The notes beneath the pieces are model-generated. The model was given only the letters and a program-made list of their open reading frames with translations, searched no databases and was not told where the DNA came from. Below are positions 25,260 to 34,892 of a stretch of DNA of 64,000 bases, piece after piece; within the stretch, counting starts at the first letter, position 1, and each line of letters starts with the position of its first letter. The translations under genes and the position numbers were made by a program. The stretch comes from JANQOZ01 sp045106555 (GTDB taxonomy: Bacteria > Pseudomonadota > Gammaproteobacteria > Xanthomonadales > SZUA-38). The stretch lies in NCBI GenBank assembly GCA_045106555.1, contig JBGCET010000010.1, positions 62,001 through 126,000 of the forward strand, read 5' to 3'.

Positions 25260-25768
25260 TAGCTGGCAGCTCCTTCCGCCAGGTCAATTTCTCCGGTCAG
25301 CCAGCCCACGCTGATCAACCAGCTGCGACTGCCAGCGGTCAGGGTAATTTGAGCGCCGGTTGAACTGCCATCAGGGAAAAATCGAACTCGCCCCACCGTC
25401 GCATCTAAATCCGAAGCTGCCGTTTTGAGAGTCACATCAACGCCTTCGGGTAACACCGTGGCGTCTCTGTCCGGAGGACGAAAGCTGCGTTTTTCAATAT
25501 TCACCTCCAGCGTTTGCTCCTCGCGCGTCACAATGGCCTGTCCCCGGGTATAGCGCAGCGCCGTCACCAGGTTCTTGCCCGCCTGACGGGTCTTTACGCC
25601 ATCAAGATTGCGAAAGATCGAGCCGCCAACCAAACTGGCCAGCAGCCCCACAAGCACCAACACCACCAGCAGCTCGATGAGCGAAAAACCTGCACATTGC
25701 TCCTTTTGCAAACGCCAGGGCGCGCCGCCGCACACCTCGCTGTCGTCAATGCAAAGAAGCAACGCCAT
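25259..25768 (-). CDS. gspH: Minor pseudopilin GspH
   Basis: A 169-residue protein. The pilin motif is CAG/FSLIELLVVLVLVGLLASLVGGS, but the leader before it is unusually long (about 28 residues, with two extra cysteines), so a GTG or TTG start further in may be the real one. The rest shows the RYTRGQAIVTREEQTLEVN block common to GspH proteins. Gap to gspG is 4 bases. Confidence 0.9.
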   Translation of the reverse strand: MALLLCIDDSEVCGGAPWRLQKEQCAGFSLIELLVVLVLVGLLASLVGGSIFRNLDGVKTRQAGKNLVTALRYTRGQAIVTREEQTLEVNIEKRSFRPPDRDATVLPEGVDVTLKTAASDLDATVGRVRFFPDGSSTGAQITLTAGSRSWLISVGWLTGEIDLAEGAAS

Positions 25769-25772
25769 GGGG

Positions 25773-26198
25773 TTAGTCCCAGTTACTCAAGTCGCCGGCG
25801 GTGCCTTCGCCACCTGGGCTTCCATCTTCACCGTAGGTCACCAGATCGTATGGGCCCTTCTCACCGGGCTTGCGATAAATCCAGTCCTTACCCCATGGGT
25901 CTTTCAAAACGCTGGTGGCAACGTAGGGACCGCTCCAAAACTCCGCGCTTGCGGGCTTTTCAATCAGCTCCGATAAGCCATCGGGTAGCCTGCCAACGTC
26001 CAGTGCAAACGCGTCGATATTTTGCTGAATGACCGTGATCTGGGCCTTGGCAGCCTTGTATTTGGCCCCGGTCAGGCGACCCCAAACGTTGGGCAATACC
26101 AAACTGGCCAGCAAACCCAGGATTACCAGTACAACCAACAGTTCCAGGAGACTGAAACCCCGCTGTTGATTTTTTTGTTGTTCGTTTCGTTTCTTCAT
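25773..26198 (-). CDS. gspG: Major pseudopilin GspG
   Basis: A 141-residue major subunit of the pseudopilus. Leader MKKRNEQQKNQQRG is followed by FSLLELLVVLVILGLLASLV. The mature protein shows the family blocks AKAQITVIQQNIDAFALDVGRLPD, KDPWGKDWIYRKPGEKGPYDLVTYG and the acidic calcium-site loop GEDGSPGG. An AGAGAGG-like ribosome site precedes the ATG. A prepilin peptidase (GspO/PilD) is needed for its processing and is not in this window. Confidence 0.96.
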   Translation of the reverse strand: MKKRNEQQKNQQRGFSLLELLVVLVILGLLASLVLPNVWGRLTGAKYKAAKAQITVIQQNIDAFALDVGRLPDGLSELIEKPASAEFWSGPYVATSVLKDPWGKDWIYRKPGEKGPYDLVTYGEDGSPGGEGTAGDLSNWD

Positions 26199-26234
26199 TT
26201 CAACCTCTCTATGGTTATTCAGACCCCAGTTCTG

Positions 26235-27449
26235 TCAGACCAGTTCAGTGACCTGCAAAATTGGCAGCATCACCGCAATGATGATGACGGCAATTAACAC
26301 CGCCAAGGCCATGGTCAACAGCGGCACCAACAGCGCCATCATTCGTTCAACGGTGGTACGCACTTCTACGTCGTAGGCGTCAGCAACATCCACCAGCATT
26401 TCATCCAAGCGACCCGTTTCTTCACCCACACTGATCATCTGCAGAGCCAATCGGGGAAACTCCCCAGTGGCGGCTAGCGCATGGGCCATGGCGCCGCCGG
26501 TTTTGACATCTTTGCTCGCCACATCCACCGCTTCAGCAAGCACCGCATTGCCTAACACCGCGCGACCAATGGACAGGGCATTGAGCAACGGCACTCCGTT
26601 AGTCAGCAAGGTGCCCACGGTTCTGGCCAATCGCGCCATTTCAACCTTGCGCACTAAACCACCGACGCCCTTGAGTTTGAGAAAGCGCTCATCCCATTGA
26701 CGGCGGCTTTCGGGTTGGCCCAACTGGCGCTGGACATAAACTGCCAGCAGCACGCCGCCGCCGATCAAGGCCCACCAGTACTCCTGAATAATTCGACCGA
26801 CAAAAAGTACCAGGTCGGTGATTACCGGAAGGTCCTCACCCAGGTCTTCAAAGATCGGCGTGAACTGCGGAACCACATAGGCCAGCAGCACCAGCAACGA
26901 ACCCACCGCCAGGATCAGGAGCAACGCCGGGTAGATCAACGCCGAAACGATCGTGTCTTTCAGCGCTTTTGAGCGCTCCAGATATTCCGCCAGACGCGCC
27001 AACGTGGTGTCCAGAGTGCCGCCGGTTTCGCCGCCGCGCACCATGTTGATATACAGCCGAGAAAACACCCCATGCTGTTGTTCCAGCGCGTCGGATAATG
27101 GCGCGCCACCGCGAACCTGATCGCGAATGGCTTTGATAAGCTTTTGCAGAGCGTCACTTTCACCCAAATCCTCCAGGATCTGCAGCGCCCGATCCAATGG
27201 CAAACCCGCGCCTAACAAGGTGGCCAGCTGCTGGGTCAGCATGCCGATTTCCCGGGTCTTGACACGGCTGCCGGCGCCCAACATATCGCCTAGCGAAAAA
27301 CCCAGACCCTGGCCAGCTTCCTGAGCGGTAATGGGCACATTGCCCGCTTCCTGCAATTTGGCAATCACCTCCACGCTGCTGGAGGCCTCCATCTGTCCCG
27401 ACAGGGTTTCGCCCGATGGCGACACGGCTTTGTAGCGGAAGGTTGGCAT
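26235..27449 (-). CDS. gspF: Type II secretion platform protein GspF
   Basis: A 404-residue inner-membrane protein. ATG 27449 (MPTFRYKAVSPSGETLSGQM) is the standard GspF start and overlaps the gspE stop as TGATG. Two repeated cytoplasmic domains are seen (RTREIGMLTQQLATLLGAGLPLDRAL and KVEMARLARTVGTLLTNGVPLLNAL), with three membrane segments, the last at the C-terminus (PLLTMALAVLIAVIIIAVMLPI). It helps couple GspE ATP hydrolysis to pseudopilus assembly. Confidence 0.96.
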   Translation of the reverse strand: MPTFRYKAVSPSGETLSGQMEASSSVEVIAKLQEAGNVPITAQEAGQGLGFSLGDMLGAGSRVKTREIGMLTQQLATLLGAGLPLDRALQILEDLGESDALQKLIKAIRDQVRGGAPLSDALEQQHGVFSRLYINMVRGGETGGTLDTTLARLAEYLERSKALKDTIVSALIYPALLLILAVGSLLVLLAYVVPQFTPIFEDLGEDLPVITDLVLFVGRIIQEYWWALIGGGVLLAVYVQRQLGQPESRRQWDERFLKLKGVGGLVRKVEMARLARTVGTLLTNGVPLLNALSIGRAVLGNAVLAEAVDVASKDVKTGGAMAHALAATGEFPRLALQMISVGEETGRLDEMLVDVADAYDVEVRTTVERMMALLVPLLTMALAVLIAVIIIAVMLPILQVTELV

Positions 27450-29191
27450 CAGGTTTCCTGAGTCACCCGCAGAACTTCCTCCACCGTGGTCAAGCCGGAC
27501 ACACACTTGCTCAAACCATCTTCATACATCGTGCGCATGCCTTCTTCGCGAGCCAACTCGTTAATTTTAGTGGCCTCAGCGTGCTGCATCACCAACCGCC
27601 TTATGGGATCGGTCATGCGCAGGAATTCGAGAATCGAGCTTCGCCCGATATATCCCGTTGCGGTTTTTTCCGACGGTTGCGGGCGGTAAAGCGGGATCGG
27701 CGTCTCGTCGGTATATCGGTGCAGCTCAAGCTCTTCAATCACCTCTGGCAACGCCTCGTAAACCTCCATGGAATCTGGATCCAGTCGACGAACCAGCCGT
27801 TGCGCCAAAATGCCGCTGACCGTTGACGTCAACAGGTAGTCGTCTACCCCCATATCCAGCAGTCGGGTAACGCCGCCGGCAGCATCATTCGTGTGAATCG
27901 TGGACAACACCAAGTGACCGGTCAGGGCTGACTGAATGGCGATTTTGGCGGTTTCCAGATCACGCATCTCGCCAATCATGATGACGTCGGGGTCTTGGCG
28001 CACTATCGACCTCAACGCATGGGCAAAATCCAGCCCAATGCTGGGCTTGGCCTGAATTTGATTCACCCCTTCCAGCTGGTACTCAATGGGATCTTCAACC
28101 GTGATGATTTTGCGTTCCGGCGTATTAATCTGGGACAACGCGGTGTACAGCGTCGTGGTCTTTCCGCTACCCGTTGGGCCGGTGACCAAGATGATTCCAT
28201 GGGGCGAATCCAGCACGTCGGTGAACTGGCTTAACACGGGTTCACGAAAGCCCAGCTTGTCAAAACTGAACACCACACTTTCCCGGTCCAATATCCGCAT
28301 CACCACGCTTTCGCCGTGGGCGGTGGGAACCGTGGAAACCCGCAGATCCAGCTCCTTACCCTGAACCCTCAGCATGATGCGTCCGTCCTGGGGCAGGCGA
28401 CGCTCAGCGATGTTCAGCTTGGCCATTATTTTGACTCGGCTGATTACCGCCGCAGTTGAACTGGAGGGTGGCGCCTCCACTTCTTGCAGCACTCCATCGA
28501 TGCGATAGCGAACCTTTAATCGGTTTTCAAAGGGCTCAATGTGGATGTCAGACGCGCGAGATTCCACCGCCCGCTGCATGATCAAATTAACCAGCCGAAT
28601 CACCGGCGCTTCTGACGCCAGATCGCGCAGATGCTCAACGTCGTCCTCGCCGGCGGCGGCCTCGTCACTCAGATTTTCTACAATCTGACCCATGGCGCTT
28701 CGACCGCCACCGAAGTAACGTTCAATGACGTCGTCAATTTCGGACGAAATACCCACTGCCGGCACCACCTGGCGATTGAGCGCCATGCTGACAGCTCGCA
28801 GGGAATAGTCATCCTGGGGGTTAGCCATCACCAGCACCACCTCGTCGCCCCGTTCAGAAACCGGCACCACATGGCGCTCACGCATGAAACGCATGGGCAA
28901 ATCCAGCGCCGGCGGAACTTCGGGATAATCCTTTGCGGCAATCAGCTGAAGCTCAAGCAATGCAGCGGTGGTTTCGGCCACATCGCGCTCAGACACCAAC
29001 CCCAAGCGCACCAGCAGGCCGACAAAATTATCATTACTTTCCGCCGCCAATCGTTGCGCTTTCGCCACATCGGCATCACGCAATCGCCCGGCTTCTACCA
29101 GACGGGCACACAGCTCTTGATCAAACTCGCTTAGATGAGCGACTGGCTCGGCTCCGTCTGTCGCCGATTCGTTCCGTGCACTGTCTGCCAT
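27449..29191 (-). CDS. gspE: Type II secretion ATPase GspE
   Basis: A 580-residue hexameric ATPase powering pseudopilus assembly. ATG 29191 is chosen over an upstream TTG. The N-terminal GspL-binding domains run to about residue 190; then RASDIHIEP, Walker A GPTGSGKTTTLY (338-349), Asp box ITVEDPIEYQL, Walker B RQDPDVIMIGEMRD and the His box HLVLSTIHTNDA. Only two cysteines occur, near residues 28 and 560, so the C-terminal four-cysteine zinc module of many GspE proteins is missing. First gene of the secretion operon; 154 bases of spacer lie upstream. Confidence 0.96.
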   Translation of the reverse strand: MADSARNESATDGAEPVAHLSEFDQELCARLVEAGRLRDADVAKAQRLAAESNDNFVGLLVRLGLVSERDVAETTAALLELQLIAAKDYPEVPPALDLPMRFMRERHVVPVSERGDEVVLVMANPQDDYSLRAVSMALNRQVVPAVGISSEIDDVIERYFGGGRSAMGQIVENLSDEAAAGEDDVEHLRDLASEAPVIRLVNLIMQRAVESRASDIHIEPFENRLKVRYRIDGVLQEVEAPPSSSTAAVISRVKIMAKLNIAERRLPQDGRIMLRVQGKELDLRVSTVPTAHGESVVMRILDRESVVFSFDKLGFREPVLSQFTDVLDSPHGIILVTGPTGSGKTTTLYTALSQINTPERKIITVEDPIEYQLEGVNQIQAKPSIGLDFAHALRSIVRQDPDVIMIGEMRDLETAKIAIQSALTGHLVLSTIHTNDAAGGVTRLLDMGVDDYLLTSTVSGILAQRLVRRLDPDSMEVYEALPEVIEELELHRYTDETPIPLYRPQPSEKTATGYIGRSSILEFLRMTDPIRRLVMQHAEATKINELAREEGMRTMYEDGLSKCVSGLTTVEEVLRVTQET

Positions 29192-29345
29192 AGTGTTGCC
29201 TGTCAAGGTTGGCTTGCGGGCCTTTGGCCAGCAATTAGTGATTCACATTTTTTGAGCATGCAAAAACGTGACGCTTTTTATTGTTACTGAAAGCTTCTGA
29301 CAGCCATGCCGGTCGTGAGTTCGACACGTTCTTCCAGTCTGTGCT

Positions 29346-30026
29346 CTATCGGCGTCGACTCAGACCACGTAGCTGAGGAACTAACGATTCGATATAGCGC
29401 CGATTCAGCACCATCCAGGCAATCACCGGCACCACACTGGGCAGGATCAAGTAGCCGAACTGATAAGCCAATGCAGTCGCCGATGCACCCACGCCAATCT
29501 CAGCCATCACATCAGCACCTCCAGATTGACCCAGCTGAAAATGCAATATTTGAAAGATATCCCAGACGCTGCCCCATGCCTGAACAAGCACAATCACCAG
29601 CCAGCCCACTAAAATCTGCAGCGCGCGCACAGCGTGACTGAGCGGCGTACAAATCACCAGCCCAGCGAATAGAGGCAGCCCATAGCCATAAATTAAGGGG
29701 TTAACCGGCAGCCCAAGGACCGGCCGACCTTCACCCATCCTGGCCATCTCTTCGGGAACAGCCATCAGCACCTGAGCTTCCAGTTCATGGCCGATTTGGA
29801 TGATGGCGTAAAATTGCTCAGGCCACAGCCCGGTCAGAAACCCATCCACCAAAATGGTCACCGGCGCAACAAACAGCTGGCGCCAAAGTATCCAGAAAAA
29901 AAACGCCAGGGGAAGCCACAACACGGCGCGCAGCAAAAAGACCTTGAGTGAAGATCCTTTGGCACTCAACTCCGGCCGCTCTTCTGGTGGATCAGCGGCG
30001 GAACCCTGCCCCGCACTCTCGCTCAT
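29346..30026 (-). CDS. Multi-pass membrane protein, putatively exosortase H-associated
   Basis: A 226-residue protein with about five hydrophobic segments. ATG 30026 overlaps the purL stop (ATGA). Blocks VNPLIYGYGLPLFAGL and YQFGYLILPSVVPVIAWMVLNRR resemble what I recall of the exosortase H-associated membrane protein family, whose partner XrtH processes proteins with an IPTLxxWG-type C-terminal signal. No exosortase and no such signal are seen in this window. The coupling to purL is likely incidental. If the family call is wrong, it is an uncharacterised inner-membrane protein. Confidence 0.55.
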   Translation of the reverse strand: MSESAGQGSAADPPEERPELSAKGSSLKVFLLRAVLWLPLAFFFWILWRQLFVAPVTILVDGFLTGLWPEQFYAIIQIGHELEAQVLMAVPEEMARMGEGRPVLGLPVNPLIYGYGLPLFAGLVICTPLSHAVRALQILVGWLVIVLVQAWGSVWDIFQILHFQLGQSGGADVMAEIGVGASATALAYQFGYLILPSVVPVIAWMVLNRRYIESLVPQLRGLSRRR

Positions 30027-33000
30027 GACAGCCAAGCCCGCGCATTCAGAAACAACTTGATCCAGGGACCATACTCCGGCCAATCCTTCGGTGCCCAGGA
30101 GTGCTGAACCGAACGAAATATTCGCTCCGGGTGAGGCATCATCAATGTTACCCGGCCATCGCCATTACAAACCCCGGTCAATCCCCCCTGGCTGCCGTTG
30201 GGATTTGCGGGATACGCTCGCGCGGCCCGGCCATCAGAGGTGACGTAGCGAAGGGCCATCCGCCGCCCGAGCCCCTCGACCGTGTCGCCGCCGTCGAATG
30301 AACATCGCCCCTCGCCGTGGGCTACCACTGCAGGAATTCGTGACCCCTGCATTCCGCTAAGCAGCACGGACGGCGAATCGGTAACTTCAACCATACTGAG
30401 TCGGGCTTCGTACTGCTCAGATAGATTTCTCACAAAGTGCGGCCAGCCTTCGCTGCCTGGAATCAGCTCTCGTAGCGACGACAACATCTGACAACCGTTG
30501 CACACCCCCAGCGCGAACCGTCCAGGGTCGCGGAAAAAATCAGCGAACTGAGCACGCAGATCAGCGCGGTGCAAAATGGCTTTGGCCCACCCCTGGCCCG
30601 CGCCCAGCACGTCACCATAAGAAAACCCTCCACAGGCTGCCAGCCCGCGGAACTGATCCAGTCGAACGTCGCCACCAATCAGGTCGCTCATGTGAACATC
30701 GACGGGTGCAAAGCCGGCATGATGAAACGCGGCTGCCATTTCCAAGTGTCCGTTGACACCTTGTTCTCTGAGGATCGCGATGCGTGGCTTTTGATCGACT
30801 GTGCGAGCACCTCGCGCTGATTGGTTGAGCTGCTCCAGATCGAAACTGAGATGGGGCTTAAGGCCTGAATCCACCTGTGTAATCGCATCACGTTCCTGGT
30901 CGACGCAAGCCGGATTATCCCTCAACCGCGCGACCGCGTAACTGGTTTCATCCCATACTTTCTGCAGGCTGCCGCGAGTGCTGGACATCAGGTTTCTGGA
31001 CTGCTGGACGATCTGCACCTGCTCATCGGCTCGAGGCCTGGCGAGAACATGGCACCCCAAACCCCGCCGATGAAACGCGTTCATAACGTGCTCAACGTTG
31101 TCCTCGCGTACCTGAATCACGGCACCGGCTTCTTCGTTAAACAACCAGGGCAAGGGTTGCTGATCTGGTGCCACCTCGATAGTTAGACCGCAACGGGCGC
31201 TGAACGCCATTTCCAGTGCGCTGACGATGGCACCACCATCAGACCGATCATGGTATGCCAGCAGCAGTCGCTGGGCGTTGAGGGAACTGATCAACTCAAA
31301 AAACACACTGAGGGGAGCCGGCTCAACATCCGGCGCCTCGGTACCAACACTGCCATAGGCCTGAGCCAACGCGCTGCCACCAAGGCGTTGTTGACCGGGA
31401 GTCACTTCCACCAGCAGCAATGGATGGCGAGGATCGGGAGTCAGCTGAGGGGTCAAGGCACGACGGACATCAGCGACAGACGCAAATCCACTCACGATCA
31501 ATGACAGCGGCGAGCGCGTTTTGCGGGTGTCATTGTTCGAATCGGTCCAAACCGTTTGCATGGAAAGAGAGTCTTTGCCCACCGGAATGGTCAGAGATAG
31601 TTTCGGACAGAACTCCATCGCCACCGCTTTTACCGCGTCAAACAACCGGGCATCTTCTCCCGGAGTTCCAGCCGCCGCCATCCAGTTGGCTGACAGCTTA
31701 ATCCTGGACAGGCGACCAATACCGCTACCGGCAAGATTGGTCACCACTTCAGCCACCGCCATTCGTGCCGCCGCAGGGGCATCCAATAGCGACAATGGCG
31801 CGCGCTCTCCCACCGCCATGGCCTCACCGCGGTATCCATTAAAATCCGCCAGCGTGATGGCTGAATCCGCCACGGGTACCTGCCAAGGTCCGATCATTTG
31901 ATCGCGACTGACCAGCCCTCCCACGGAGCGATCACCGATGGTAATCAGGAAGCTCTTGCTGGCGACACTGGGGATTCTAAGAACCCGCAGCAGCGCGCGC
32001 TCTTCCCTCACCCCGCTCAGATCCAACCGCGAAACTGGAAAGGGTGAGCGGCGCACATCTCGCAACATGCGCGGCGGCTTGCCGAAGAGCACCGACATCG
32101 GGATGTCAACCACTGGCTCGTCCATTAGACGATCGGAGACATTGAGCTGTGGAACTGTCGTCGCCAACCCCAGGTCTGCGACCGGACAACGCTCGCGCTG
32201 ACAAAACTCAAGAAACTGCGACAACGACTGTTCCGCAATCCCCAACACGTAACGTTCCTGAGCCTCATTGCTCCAGATTTGCATTGGCGACAAGCCCGCA
32301 TCCGCCAACGGTATTTCTCGCAGCTCAAGCGTTCCGCCCAGGCCGCAATCGTTGAGCAACTCGGGGATCGCATTGGAGAGTCCACCAGCCCCCACGTCGT
32401 GAATGGATACAATGGGGTTGTCTTCGCCAAGGGCCCAGCACCGGTCGATCACCTCTTGGCACCGGCGCTGCATTTCCGGGTTGTCCCGCTGTACCGAGGC
32501 AAAATCGAGCTCAGCATCCGATGCGCCGCTGCTCATCGAGGACGCAGCACCGCCACCCAATCCGATCAGGAGCGCGGGACCGCCTAGCACCAGGACGTGA
32601 TGGCCATCGGACAGCGTCTCCTTCAGCACGGCAGCGGGACCTATGGCGCCCATCCCACCGGCAAGCATGATGGGCTTGTGGTAGCCGAATTCCTGATCGC
32701 CCATCTGTCCTTCAAAGGATCGAAAGTATCCGCACAGGGCGGGTCGGCCAAATTCATTGTTAAAACTGGCCGCACCAATGGGTGCTTCAAGCATGATGCT
32801 CAGGGCACTGGCCATATGAGACGGGTGGTCGTCAGATCGTTCCCAGGGTCTGGGAAATTCCGGCAAATGCAGGTGGGATACCGAAAATCCCGTCAGCCCC
32901 GCTTTTGGCTTACCACCGCGGCCAGTTGCTGCTTCATCGCGAATCTCACCCCCGGATCCCGTTGCCGCACCCGGAAATGGCGAAATGCCCGTAGGGTGGT

Positions 33001-33898
33001 TATGGGTTTCTACCTTAATCATGAAGTGACTGGCTTCCCGACGAAGCGCGTACTCATGGGTTAGCGGGTCGATGAACCAGCGCTCGGCATCGCCGCCTTC
33101 CACCACCGCAGCGTTATCGCTGTAGGCGCTCAGCACACCGGTGTCGAAGGTCTCAAAGGTGTTTTTAACCATGCCAAACAATGATCGTTGGGAATCTTCG
33201 CCGTCTACCCGCCATTGAGCGTTAAATATTTTGTGGCGACAGTGCTCAGAATTGGCTTGAGCAAACATCATCAGCTCGGCATCGGTGGGATCACGATTCA
33301 AATCGTTGTAGGCGTCAACCAGATAGTCAATCTCATCATCTGCCAGCGCCAAGCCAAGAGCGACGTTGGCGTCCACCAAGGCCTGCTTGCCCTGGTCATG
33401 CACCGCAATACGGTGCAGCGATTGGGGGCGGCCCTGCTCGAACATTTCTGCGGCGTTGCGCAAATCGGTCACAATTTGCGAGGTCATTCGGTCGTGTAAA
33501 CCCAGCTCGCTGGGGGACTCTCTGAGGGGAACACTAAACTGGTAGCGGACACCCCGCTCTACGCGGTTGATCCAACCCAAGCCGCAACCTCGGACAATTT
33601 CCGTTGCCTTGCTCGACCAAGGACTAATGGTTCCCTGGCGAGGTAATACGAACACCATACTGTGATCTTGGGTACCCAAGGACAGCTCGTCTTGAGCGTC
33701 CAGCAACCCGGCCATTTCTACCCATTGGGCGTCGGCCACATCAACGTCAGTTGCAGCCAAGAAAATCTGCCGGGCTTCGACAATTTCTGGAGCGGTCACT
33801 GCACCTTCAGAGTGCTCACGACTGGCCAGCCGTCGATTAATTTTGTCCAGTCGAAACATCGACAGACAGGGAGAACCAGAAAGACATCGTATATGCAC
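30023..33898 (-). CDS. purL: Phosphoribosylformylglycinamidine synthase (single-chain PurL)
   Basis: A 1291-residue cytosolic enzyme converting FGAR and glutamine to FGAM in purine synthesis. The GTG at 33898 is preferred because its product aligns with the usual start (LSGSPCLSMFRLDKINRRL against RGSPALSAFRINKLLARF in E. coli). Domains: N-terminal ammonia-channel domain, linker, two AIRS-like halves (HNHPTGISPFPGAATGSGGEIRDE; VGKDSLSM), and a C-terminal class I glutaminase with nucleophile in GVCNGCQMLS and the HPE pair in MMPHPERIF. Length is normal for the proteobacterial fused form. Confidence 0.97.
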   Translation of the reverse strand: MHIRCLSGSPCLSMFRLDKINRRLASREHSEGAVTAPEIVEARQIFLAATDVDVADAQWVEMAGLLDAQDELSLGTQDHSMVFVLPRQGTISPWSSKATEIVRGCGLGWINRVERGVRYQFSVPLRESPSELGLHDRMTSQIVTDLRNAAEMFEQGRPQSLHRIAVHDQGKQALVDANVALGLALADDEIDYLVDAYNDLNRDPTDAELMMFAQANSEHCRHKIFNAQWRVDGEDSQRSLFGMVKNTFETFDTGVLSAYSDNAAVVEGGDAERWFIDPLTHEYALRREASHFMIKVETHNHPTGISPFPGAATGSGGEIRDEAATGRGGKPKAGLTGFSVSHLHLPEFPRPWERSDDHPSHMASALSIMLEAPIGAASFNNEFGRPALCGYFRSFEGQMGDQEFGYHKPIMLAGGMGAIGPAAVLKETLSDGHHVLVLGGPALLIGLGGGAASSMSSGASDAELDFASVQRDNPEMQRRCQEVIDRCWALGEDNPIVSIHDVGAGGLSNAIPELLNDCGLGGTLELREIPLADAGLSPMQIWSNEAQERYVLGIAEQSLSQFLEFCQRERCPVADLGLATTVPQLNVSDRLMDEPVVDIPMSVLFGKPPRMLRDVRRSPFPVSRLDLSGVREERALLRVLRIPSVASKSFLITIGDRSVGGLVSRDQMIGPWQVPVADSAITLADFNGYRGEAMAVGERAPLSLLDAPAAARMAVAEVVTNLAGSGIGRLSRIKLSANWMAAAGTPGEDARLFDAVKAVAMEFCPKLSLTIPVGKDSLSMQTVWTDSNNDTRKTRSPLSLIVSGFASVADVRRALTPQLTPDPRHPLLLVEVTPGQQRLGGSALAQAYGSVGTEAPDVEPAPLSVFFELISSLNAQRLLLAYHDRSDGGAIVSALEMAFSARCGLTIEVAPDQQPLPWLFNEEAGAVIQVREDNVEHVMNAFHRRGLGCHVLARPRADEQVQIVQQSRNLMSSTRGSLQKVWDETSYAVARLRDNPACVDQERDAITQVDSGLKPHLSFDLEQLNQSARGARTVDQKPRIAILREQGVNGHLEMAAAFHHAGFAPVDVHMSDLIGGDVRLDQFRGLAACGGFSYGDVLGAGQGWAKAILHRADLRAQFADFFRDPGRFALGVCNGCQMLSSLRELIPGSEGWPHFVRNLSEQYEARLSMVEVTDSPSVLLSGMQGSRIPAVVAHGEGRCSFDGGDTVEGLGRRMALRYVTSDGRAARAYPANPNGSQGGLTGVCNGDGRVTLMMPHPERIFRSVQHSWAPKDWPEYGPWIKLFLNARAWLS

Positions 33899-33906
33899 GA
33901 CTCAGA

Positions 33907-34185
33907 GACCCGCAGCAGATAAAAACACGGAAACTACCGTATAGGAAGCTGCCGGCAAGGCGCCGGGCCGCTCTTTGAGCGCAGTTGCGGGTGAAACACC
34001 TATCATGGGCATAGTCAGGTCTTGGCGTCGGCAGTGCAGATGATACTGCAATCCGCCGCCGTCCGGCGACCTTGGGAGCGCTCGGGGCGCTGCCCCCGGA
34101 GGCGCGCAGGCCCGCCCGAACAGGGGTGTGGCTCAGGCGGCTCTAGATGTTGCCTGTTGCCGGGGCCTAGGGACCCGCAGCAGAT
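33907..34185. repeat. 14-bp direct repeat flanking a GC-rich spacer between purL and dsbC
   Basis: The 14-mer GACCCGCAGCAGAT occurs at 33907-33920 and again at 34172-34185, the second copy forming the last codons and stop region of dsbC. The enclosed stretch is GC-rich around 34060-34150 with several short palindromes (for example TGCAG/CTGCA at about 34035-34052). It holds no convincing gene, tRNA or known small RNA. The repeat could mark a past duplication or insertion, or be chance. Confidence 0.4.
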
Positions 34186-34892
34186 TCCAAGCGAATTAAC
34201 AGATCGGCAGGCGGTACGTACCCAGGAATCAGGGTGCCATCGTCGGTCACCAGCGCGGGAGTGCCGGTAACGCCGAGCTCCCGGCCCAGCTGATAATGAT
34301 TTTCAATAGGATTATCGCACTGGGAAGGGGTCGGCTCCTCGCCAGATTTCGCGACAGTCATCGCCTGGTTCTGATCTTTCGCACACCAGACCGAAACCGC
34401 CTTTGCATAGGAATGAGACTCAAGGCCGGCCCGGGGGAAAAACAGGTAGTCCACCTCGATACCCAGTTTATTGTATTCGGCAACCTGATCATGCAAGCGG
34501 CGGCAGTAGCCGCAGTCGATGTCCGTGAACACGGTAATTCGATGTTTTTTCTTGCCATCAGCAGCAAATCGAATACGTTCTCCCTCGCTGACGCTGGCCA
34601 GGCGGCGGCTTCTGACTTCGCCTTTGCTCGACTCAGACAGGTTCTTGCGGGTTGCCACTTCAATCAGTTGGCCATCAATGACGTACTCACCGTCCTCAGA
34701 GACGTAAATTAACTGTGCGCCAAGAAGCACTTCGACAAACCCTTCAAAGGGCGCGGGCTTTATAGAGTCTGCCTTCAATCCGGGGACCAGTTTCTGGATT
34801 GCGGCATCCACTTTTGGATATTGATCCGCCGCCTGAGTACTGCTTAGAGTAATCAGACCTGCAGCGACAAGGACAAATAAGAAGTTTTTCAT
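34167..34892 (-). CDS. dsbC: Periplasmic disulfide isomerase DsbC
   Basis: A 241-residue protein. ATG 34892 gives the signal peptide MKNFLFVLVAAGLITLSSTQA; an in-frame ATG at 34910 would add six residues and neither has a strong ribosome site. The N-terminal dimerisation domain runs to about residue 80 (VLLGAQLIYVSEDGEYVIDGQLI); the thioredoxin domain has the active site DIDCGYCRRLH (CGYC at 127-130) and the cis-Pro loop GVTGTPALV. DsbC rearranges wrong disulfides in periplasmic proteins, LptD being a well-known client. A second cysteine pair (Cys-Asp-Asn region) is also conserved. Confidence 0.95.
   Translation of the reverse strand: MKNFLFVLVAAGLITLSSTQAADQYPKVDAAIQKLVPGLKADSIKPAPFEGFVEVLLGAQLIYVSEDGEYVIDGQLIEVATRKNLSESSKGEVRSRRLASVSEGERIRFAADGKKKHRITVFTDIDCGYCRRLHDQVAEYNKLGIEVDYLFFPRAGLESHSYAKAVSVWCAKDQNQAMTVAKSGEEPTPSQCDNPIENHYQLGRELGVTGTPALVTDDGTLIPGYVPPADLLIRLESAAGP

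Noticed and set aside
29240..29270. A TTTTTG/CAAAAA palindrome upstream of gspE as a terminator or operator
   Set aside because: The six-base AT arms are too weak and neither strand gives a G/C stem with a following T run.
34022..34270. A short frame or small RNA in the GC-rich purL-dsbC spacer
   Set aside because: I compared it by eye with 4.5S RNA, tmRNA and tRNA features and found no diagnostic loops; the frame is Arg/Gly-rich and overlaps dsbC.
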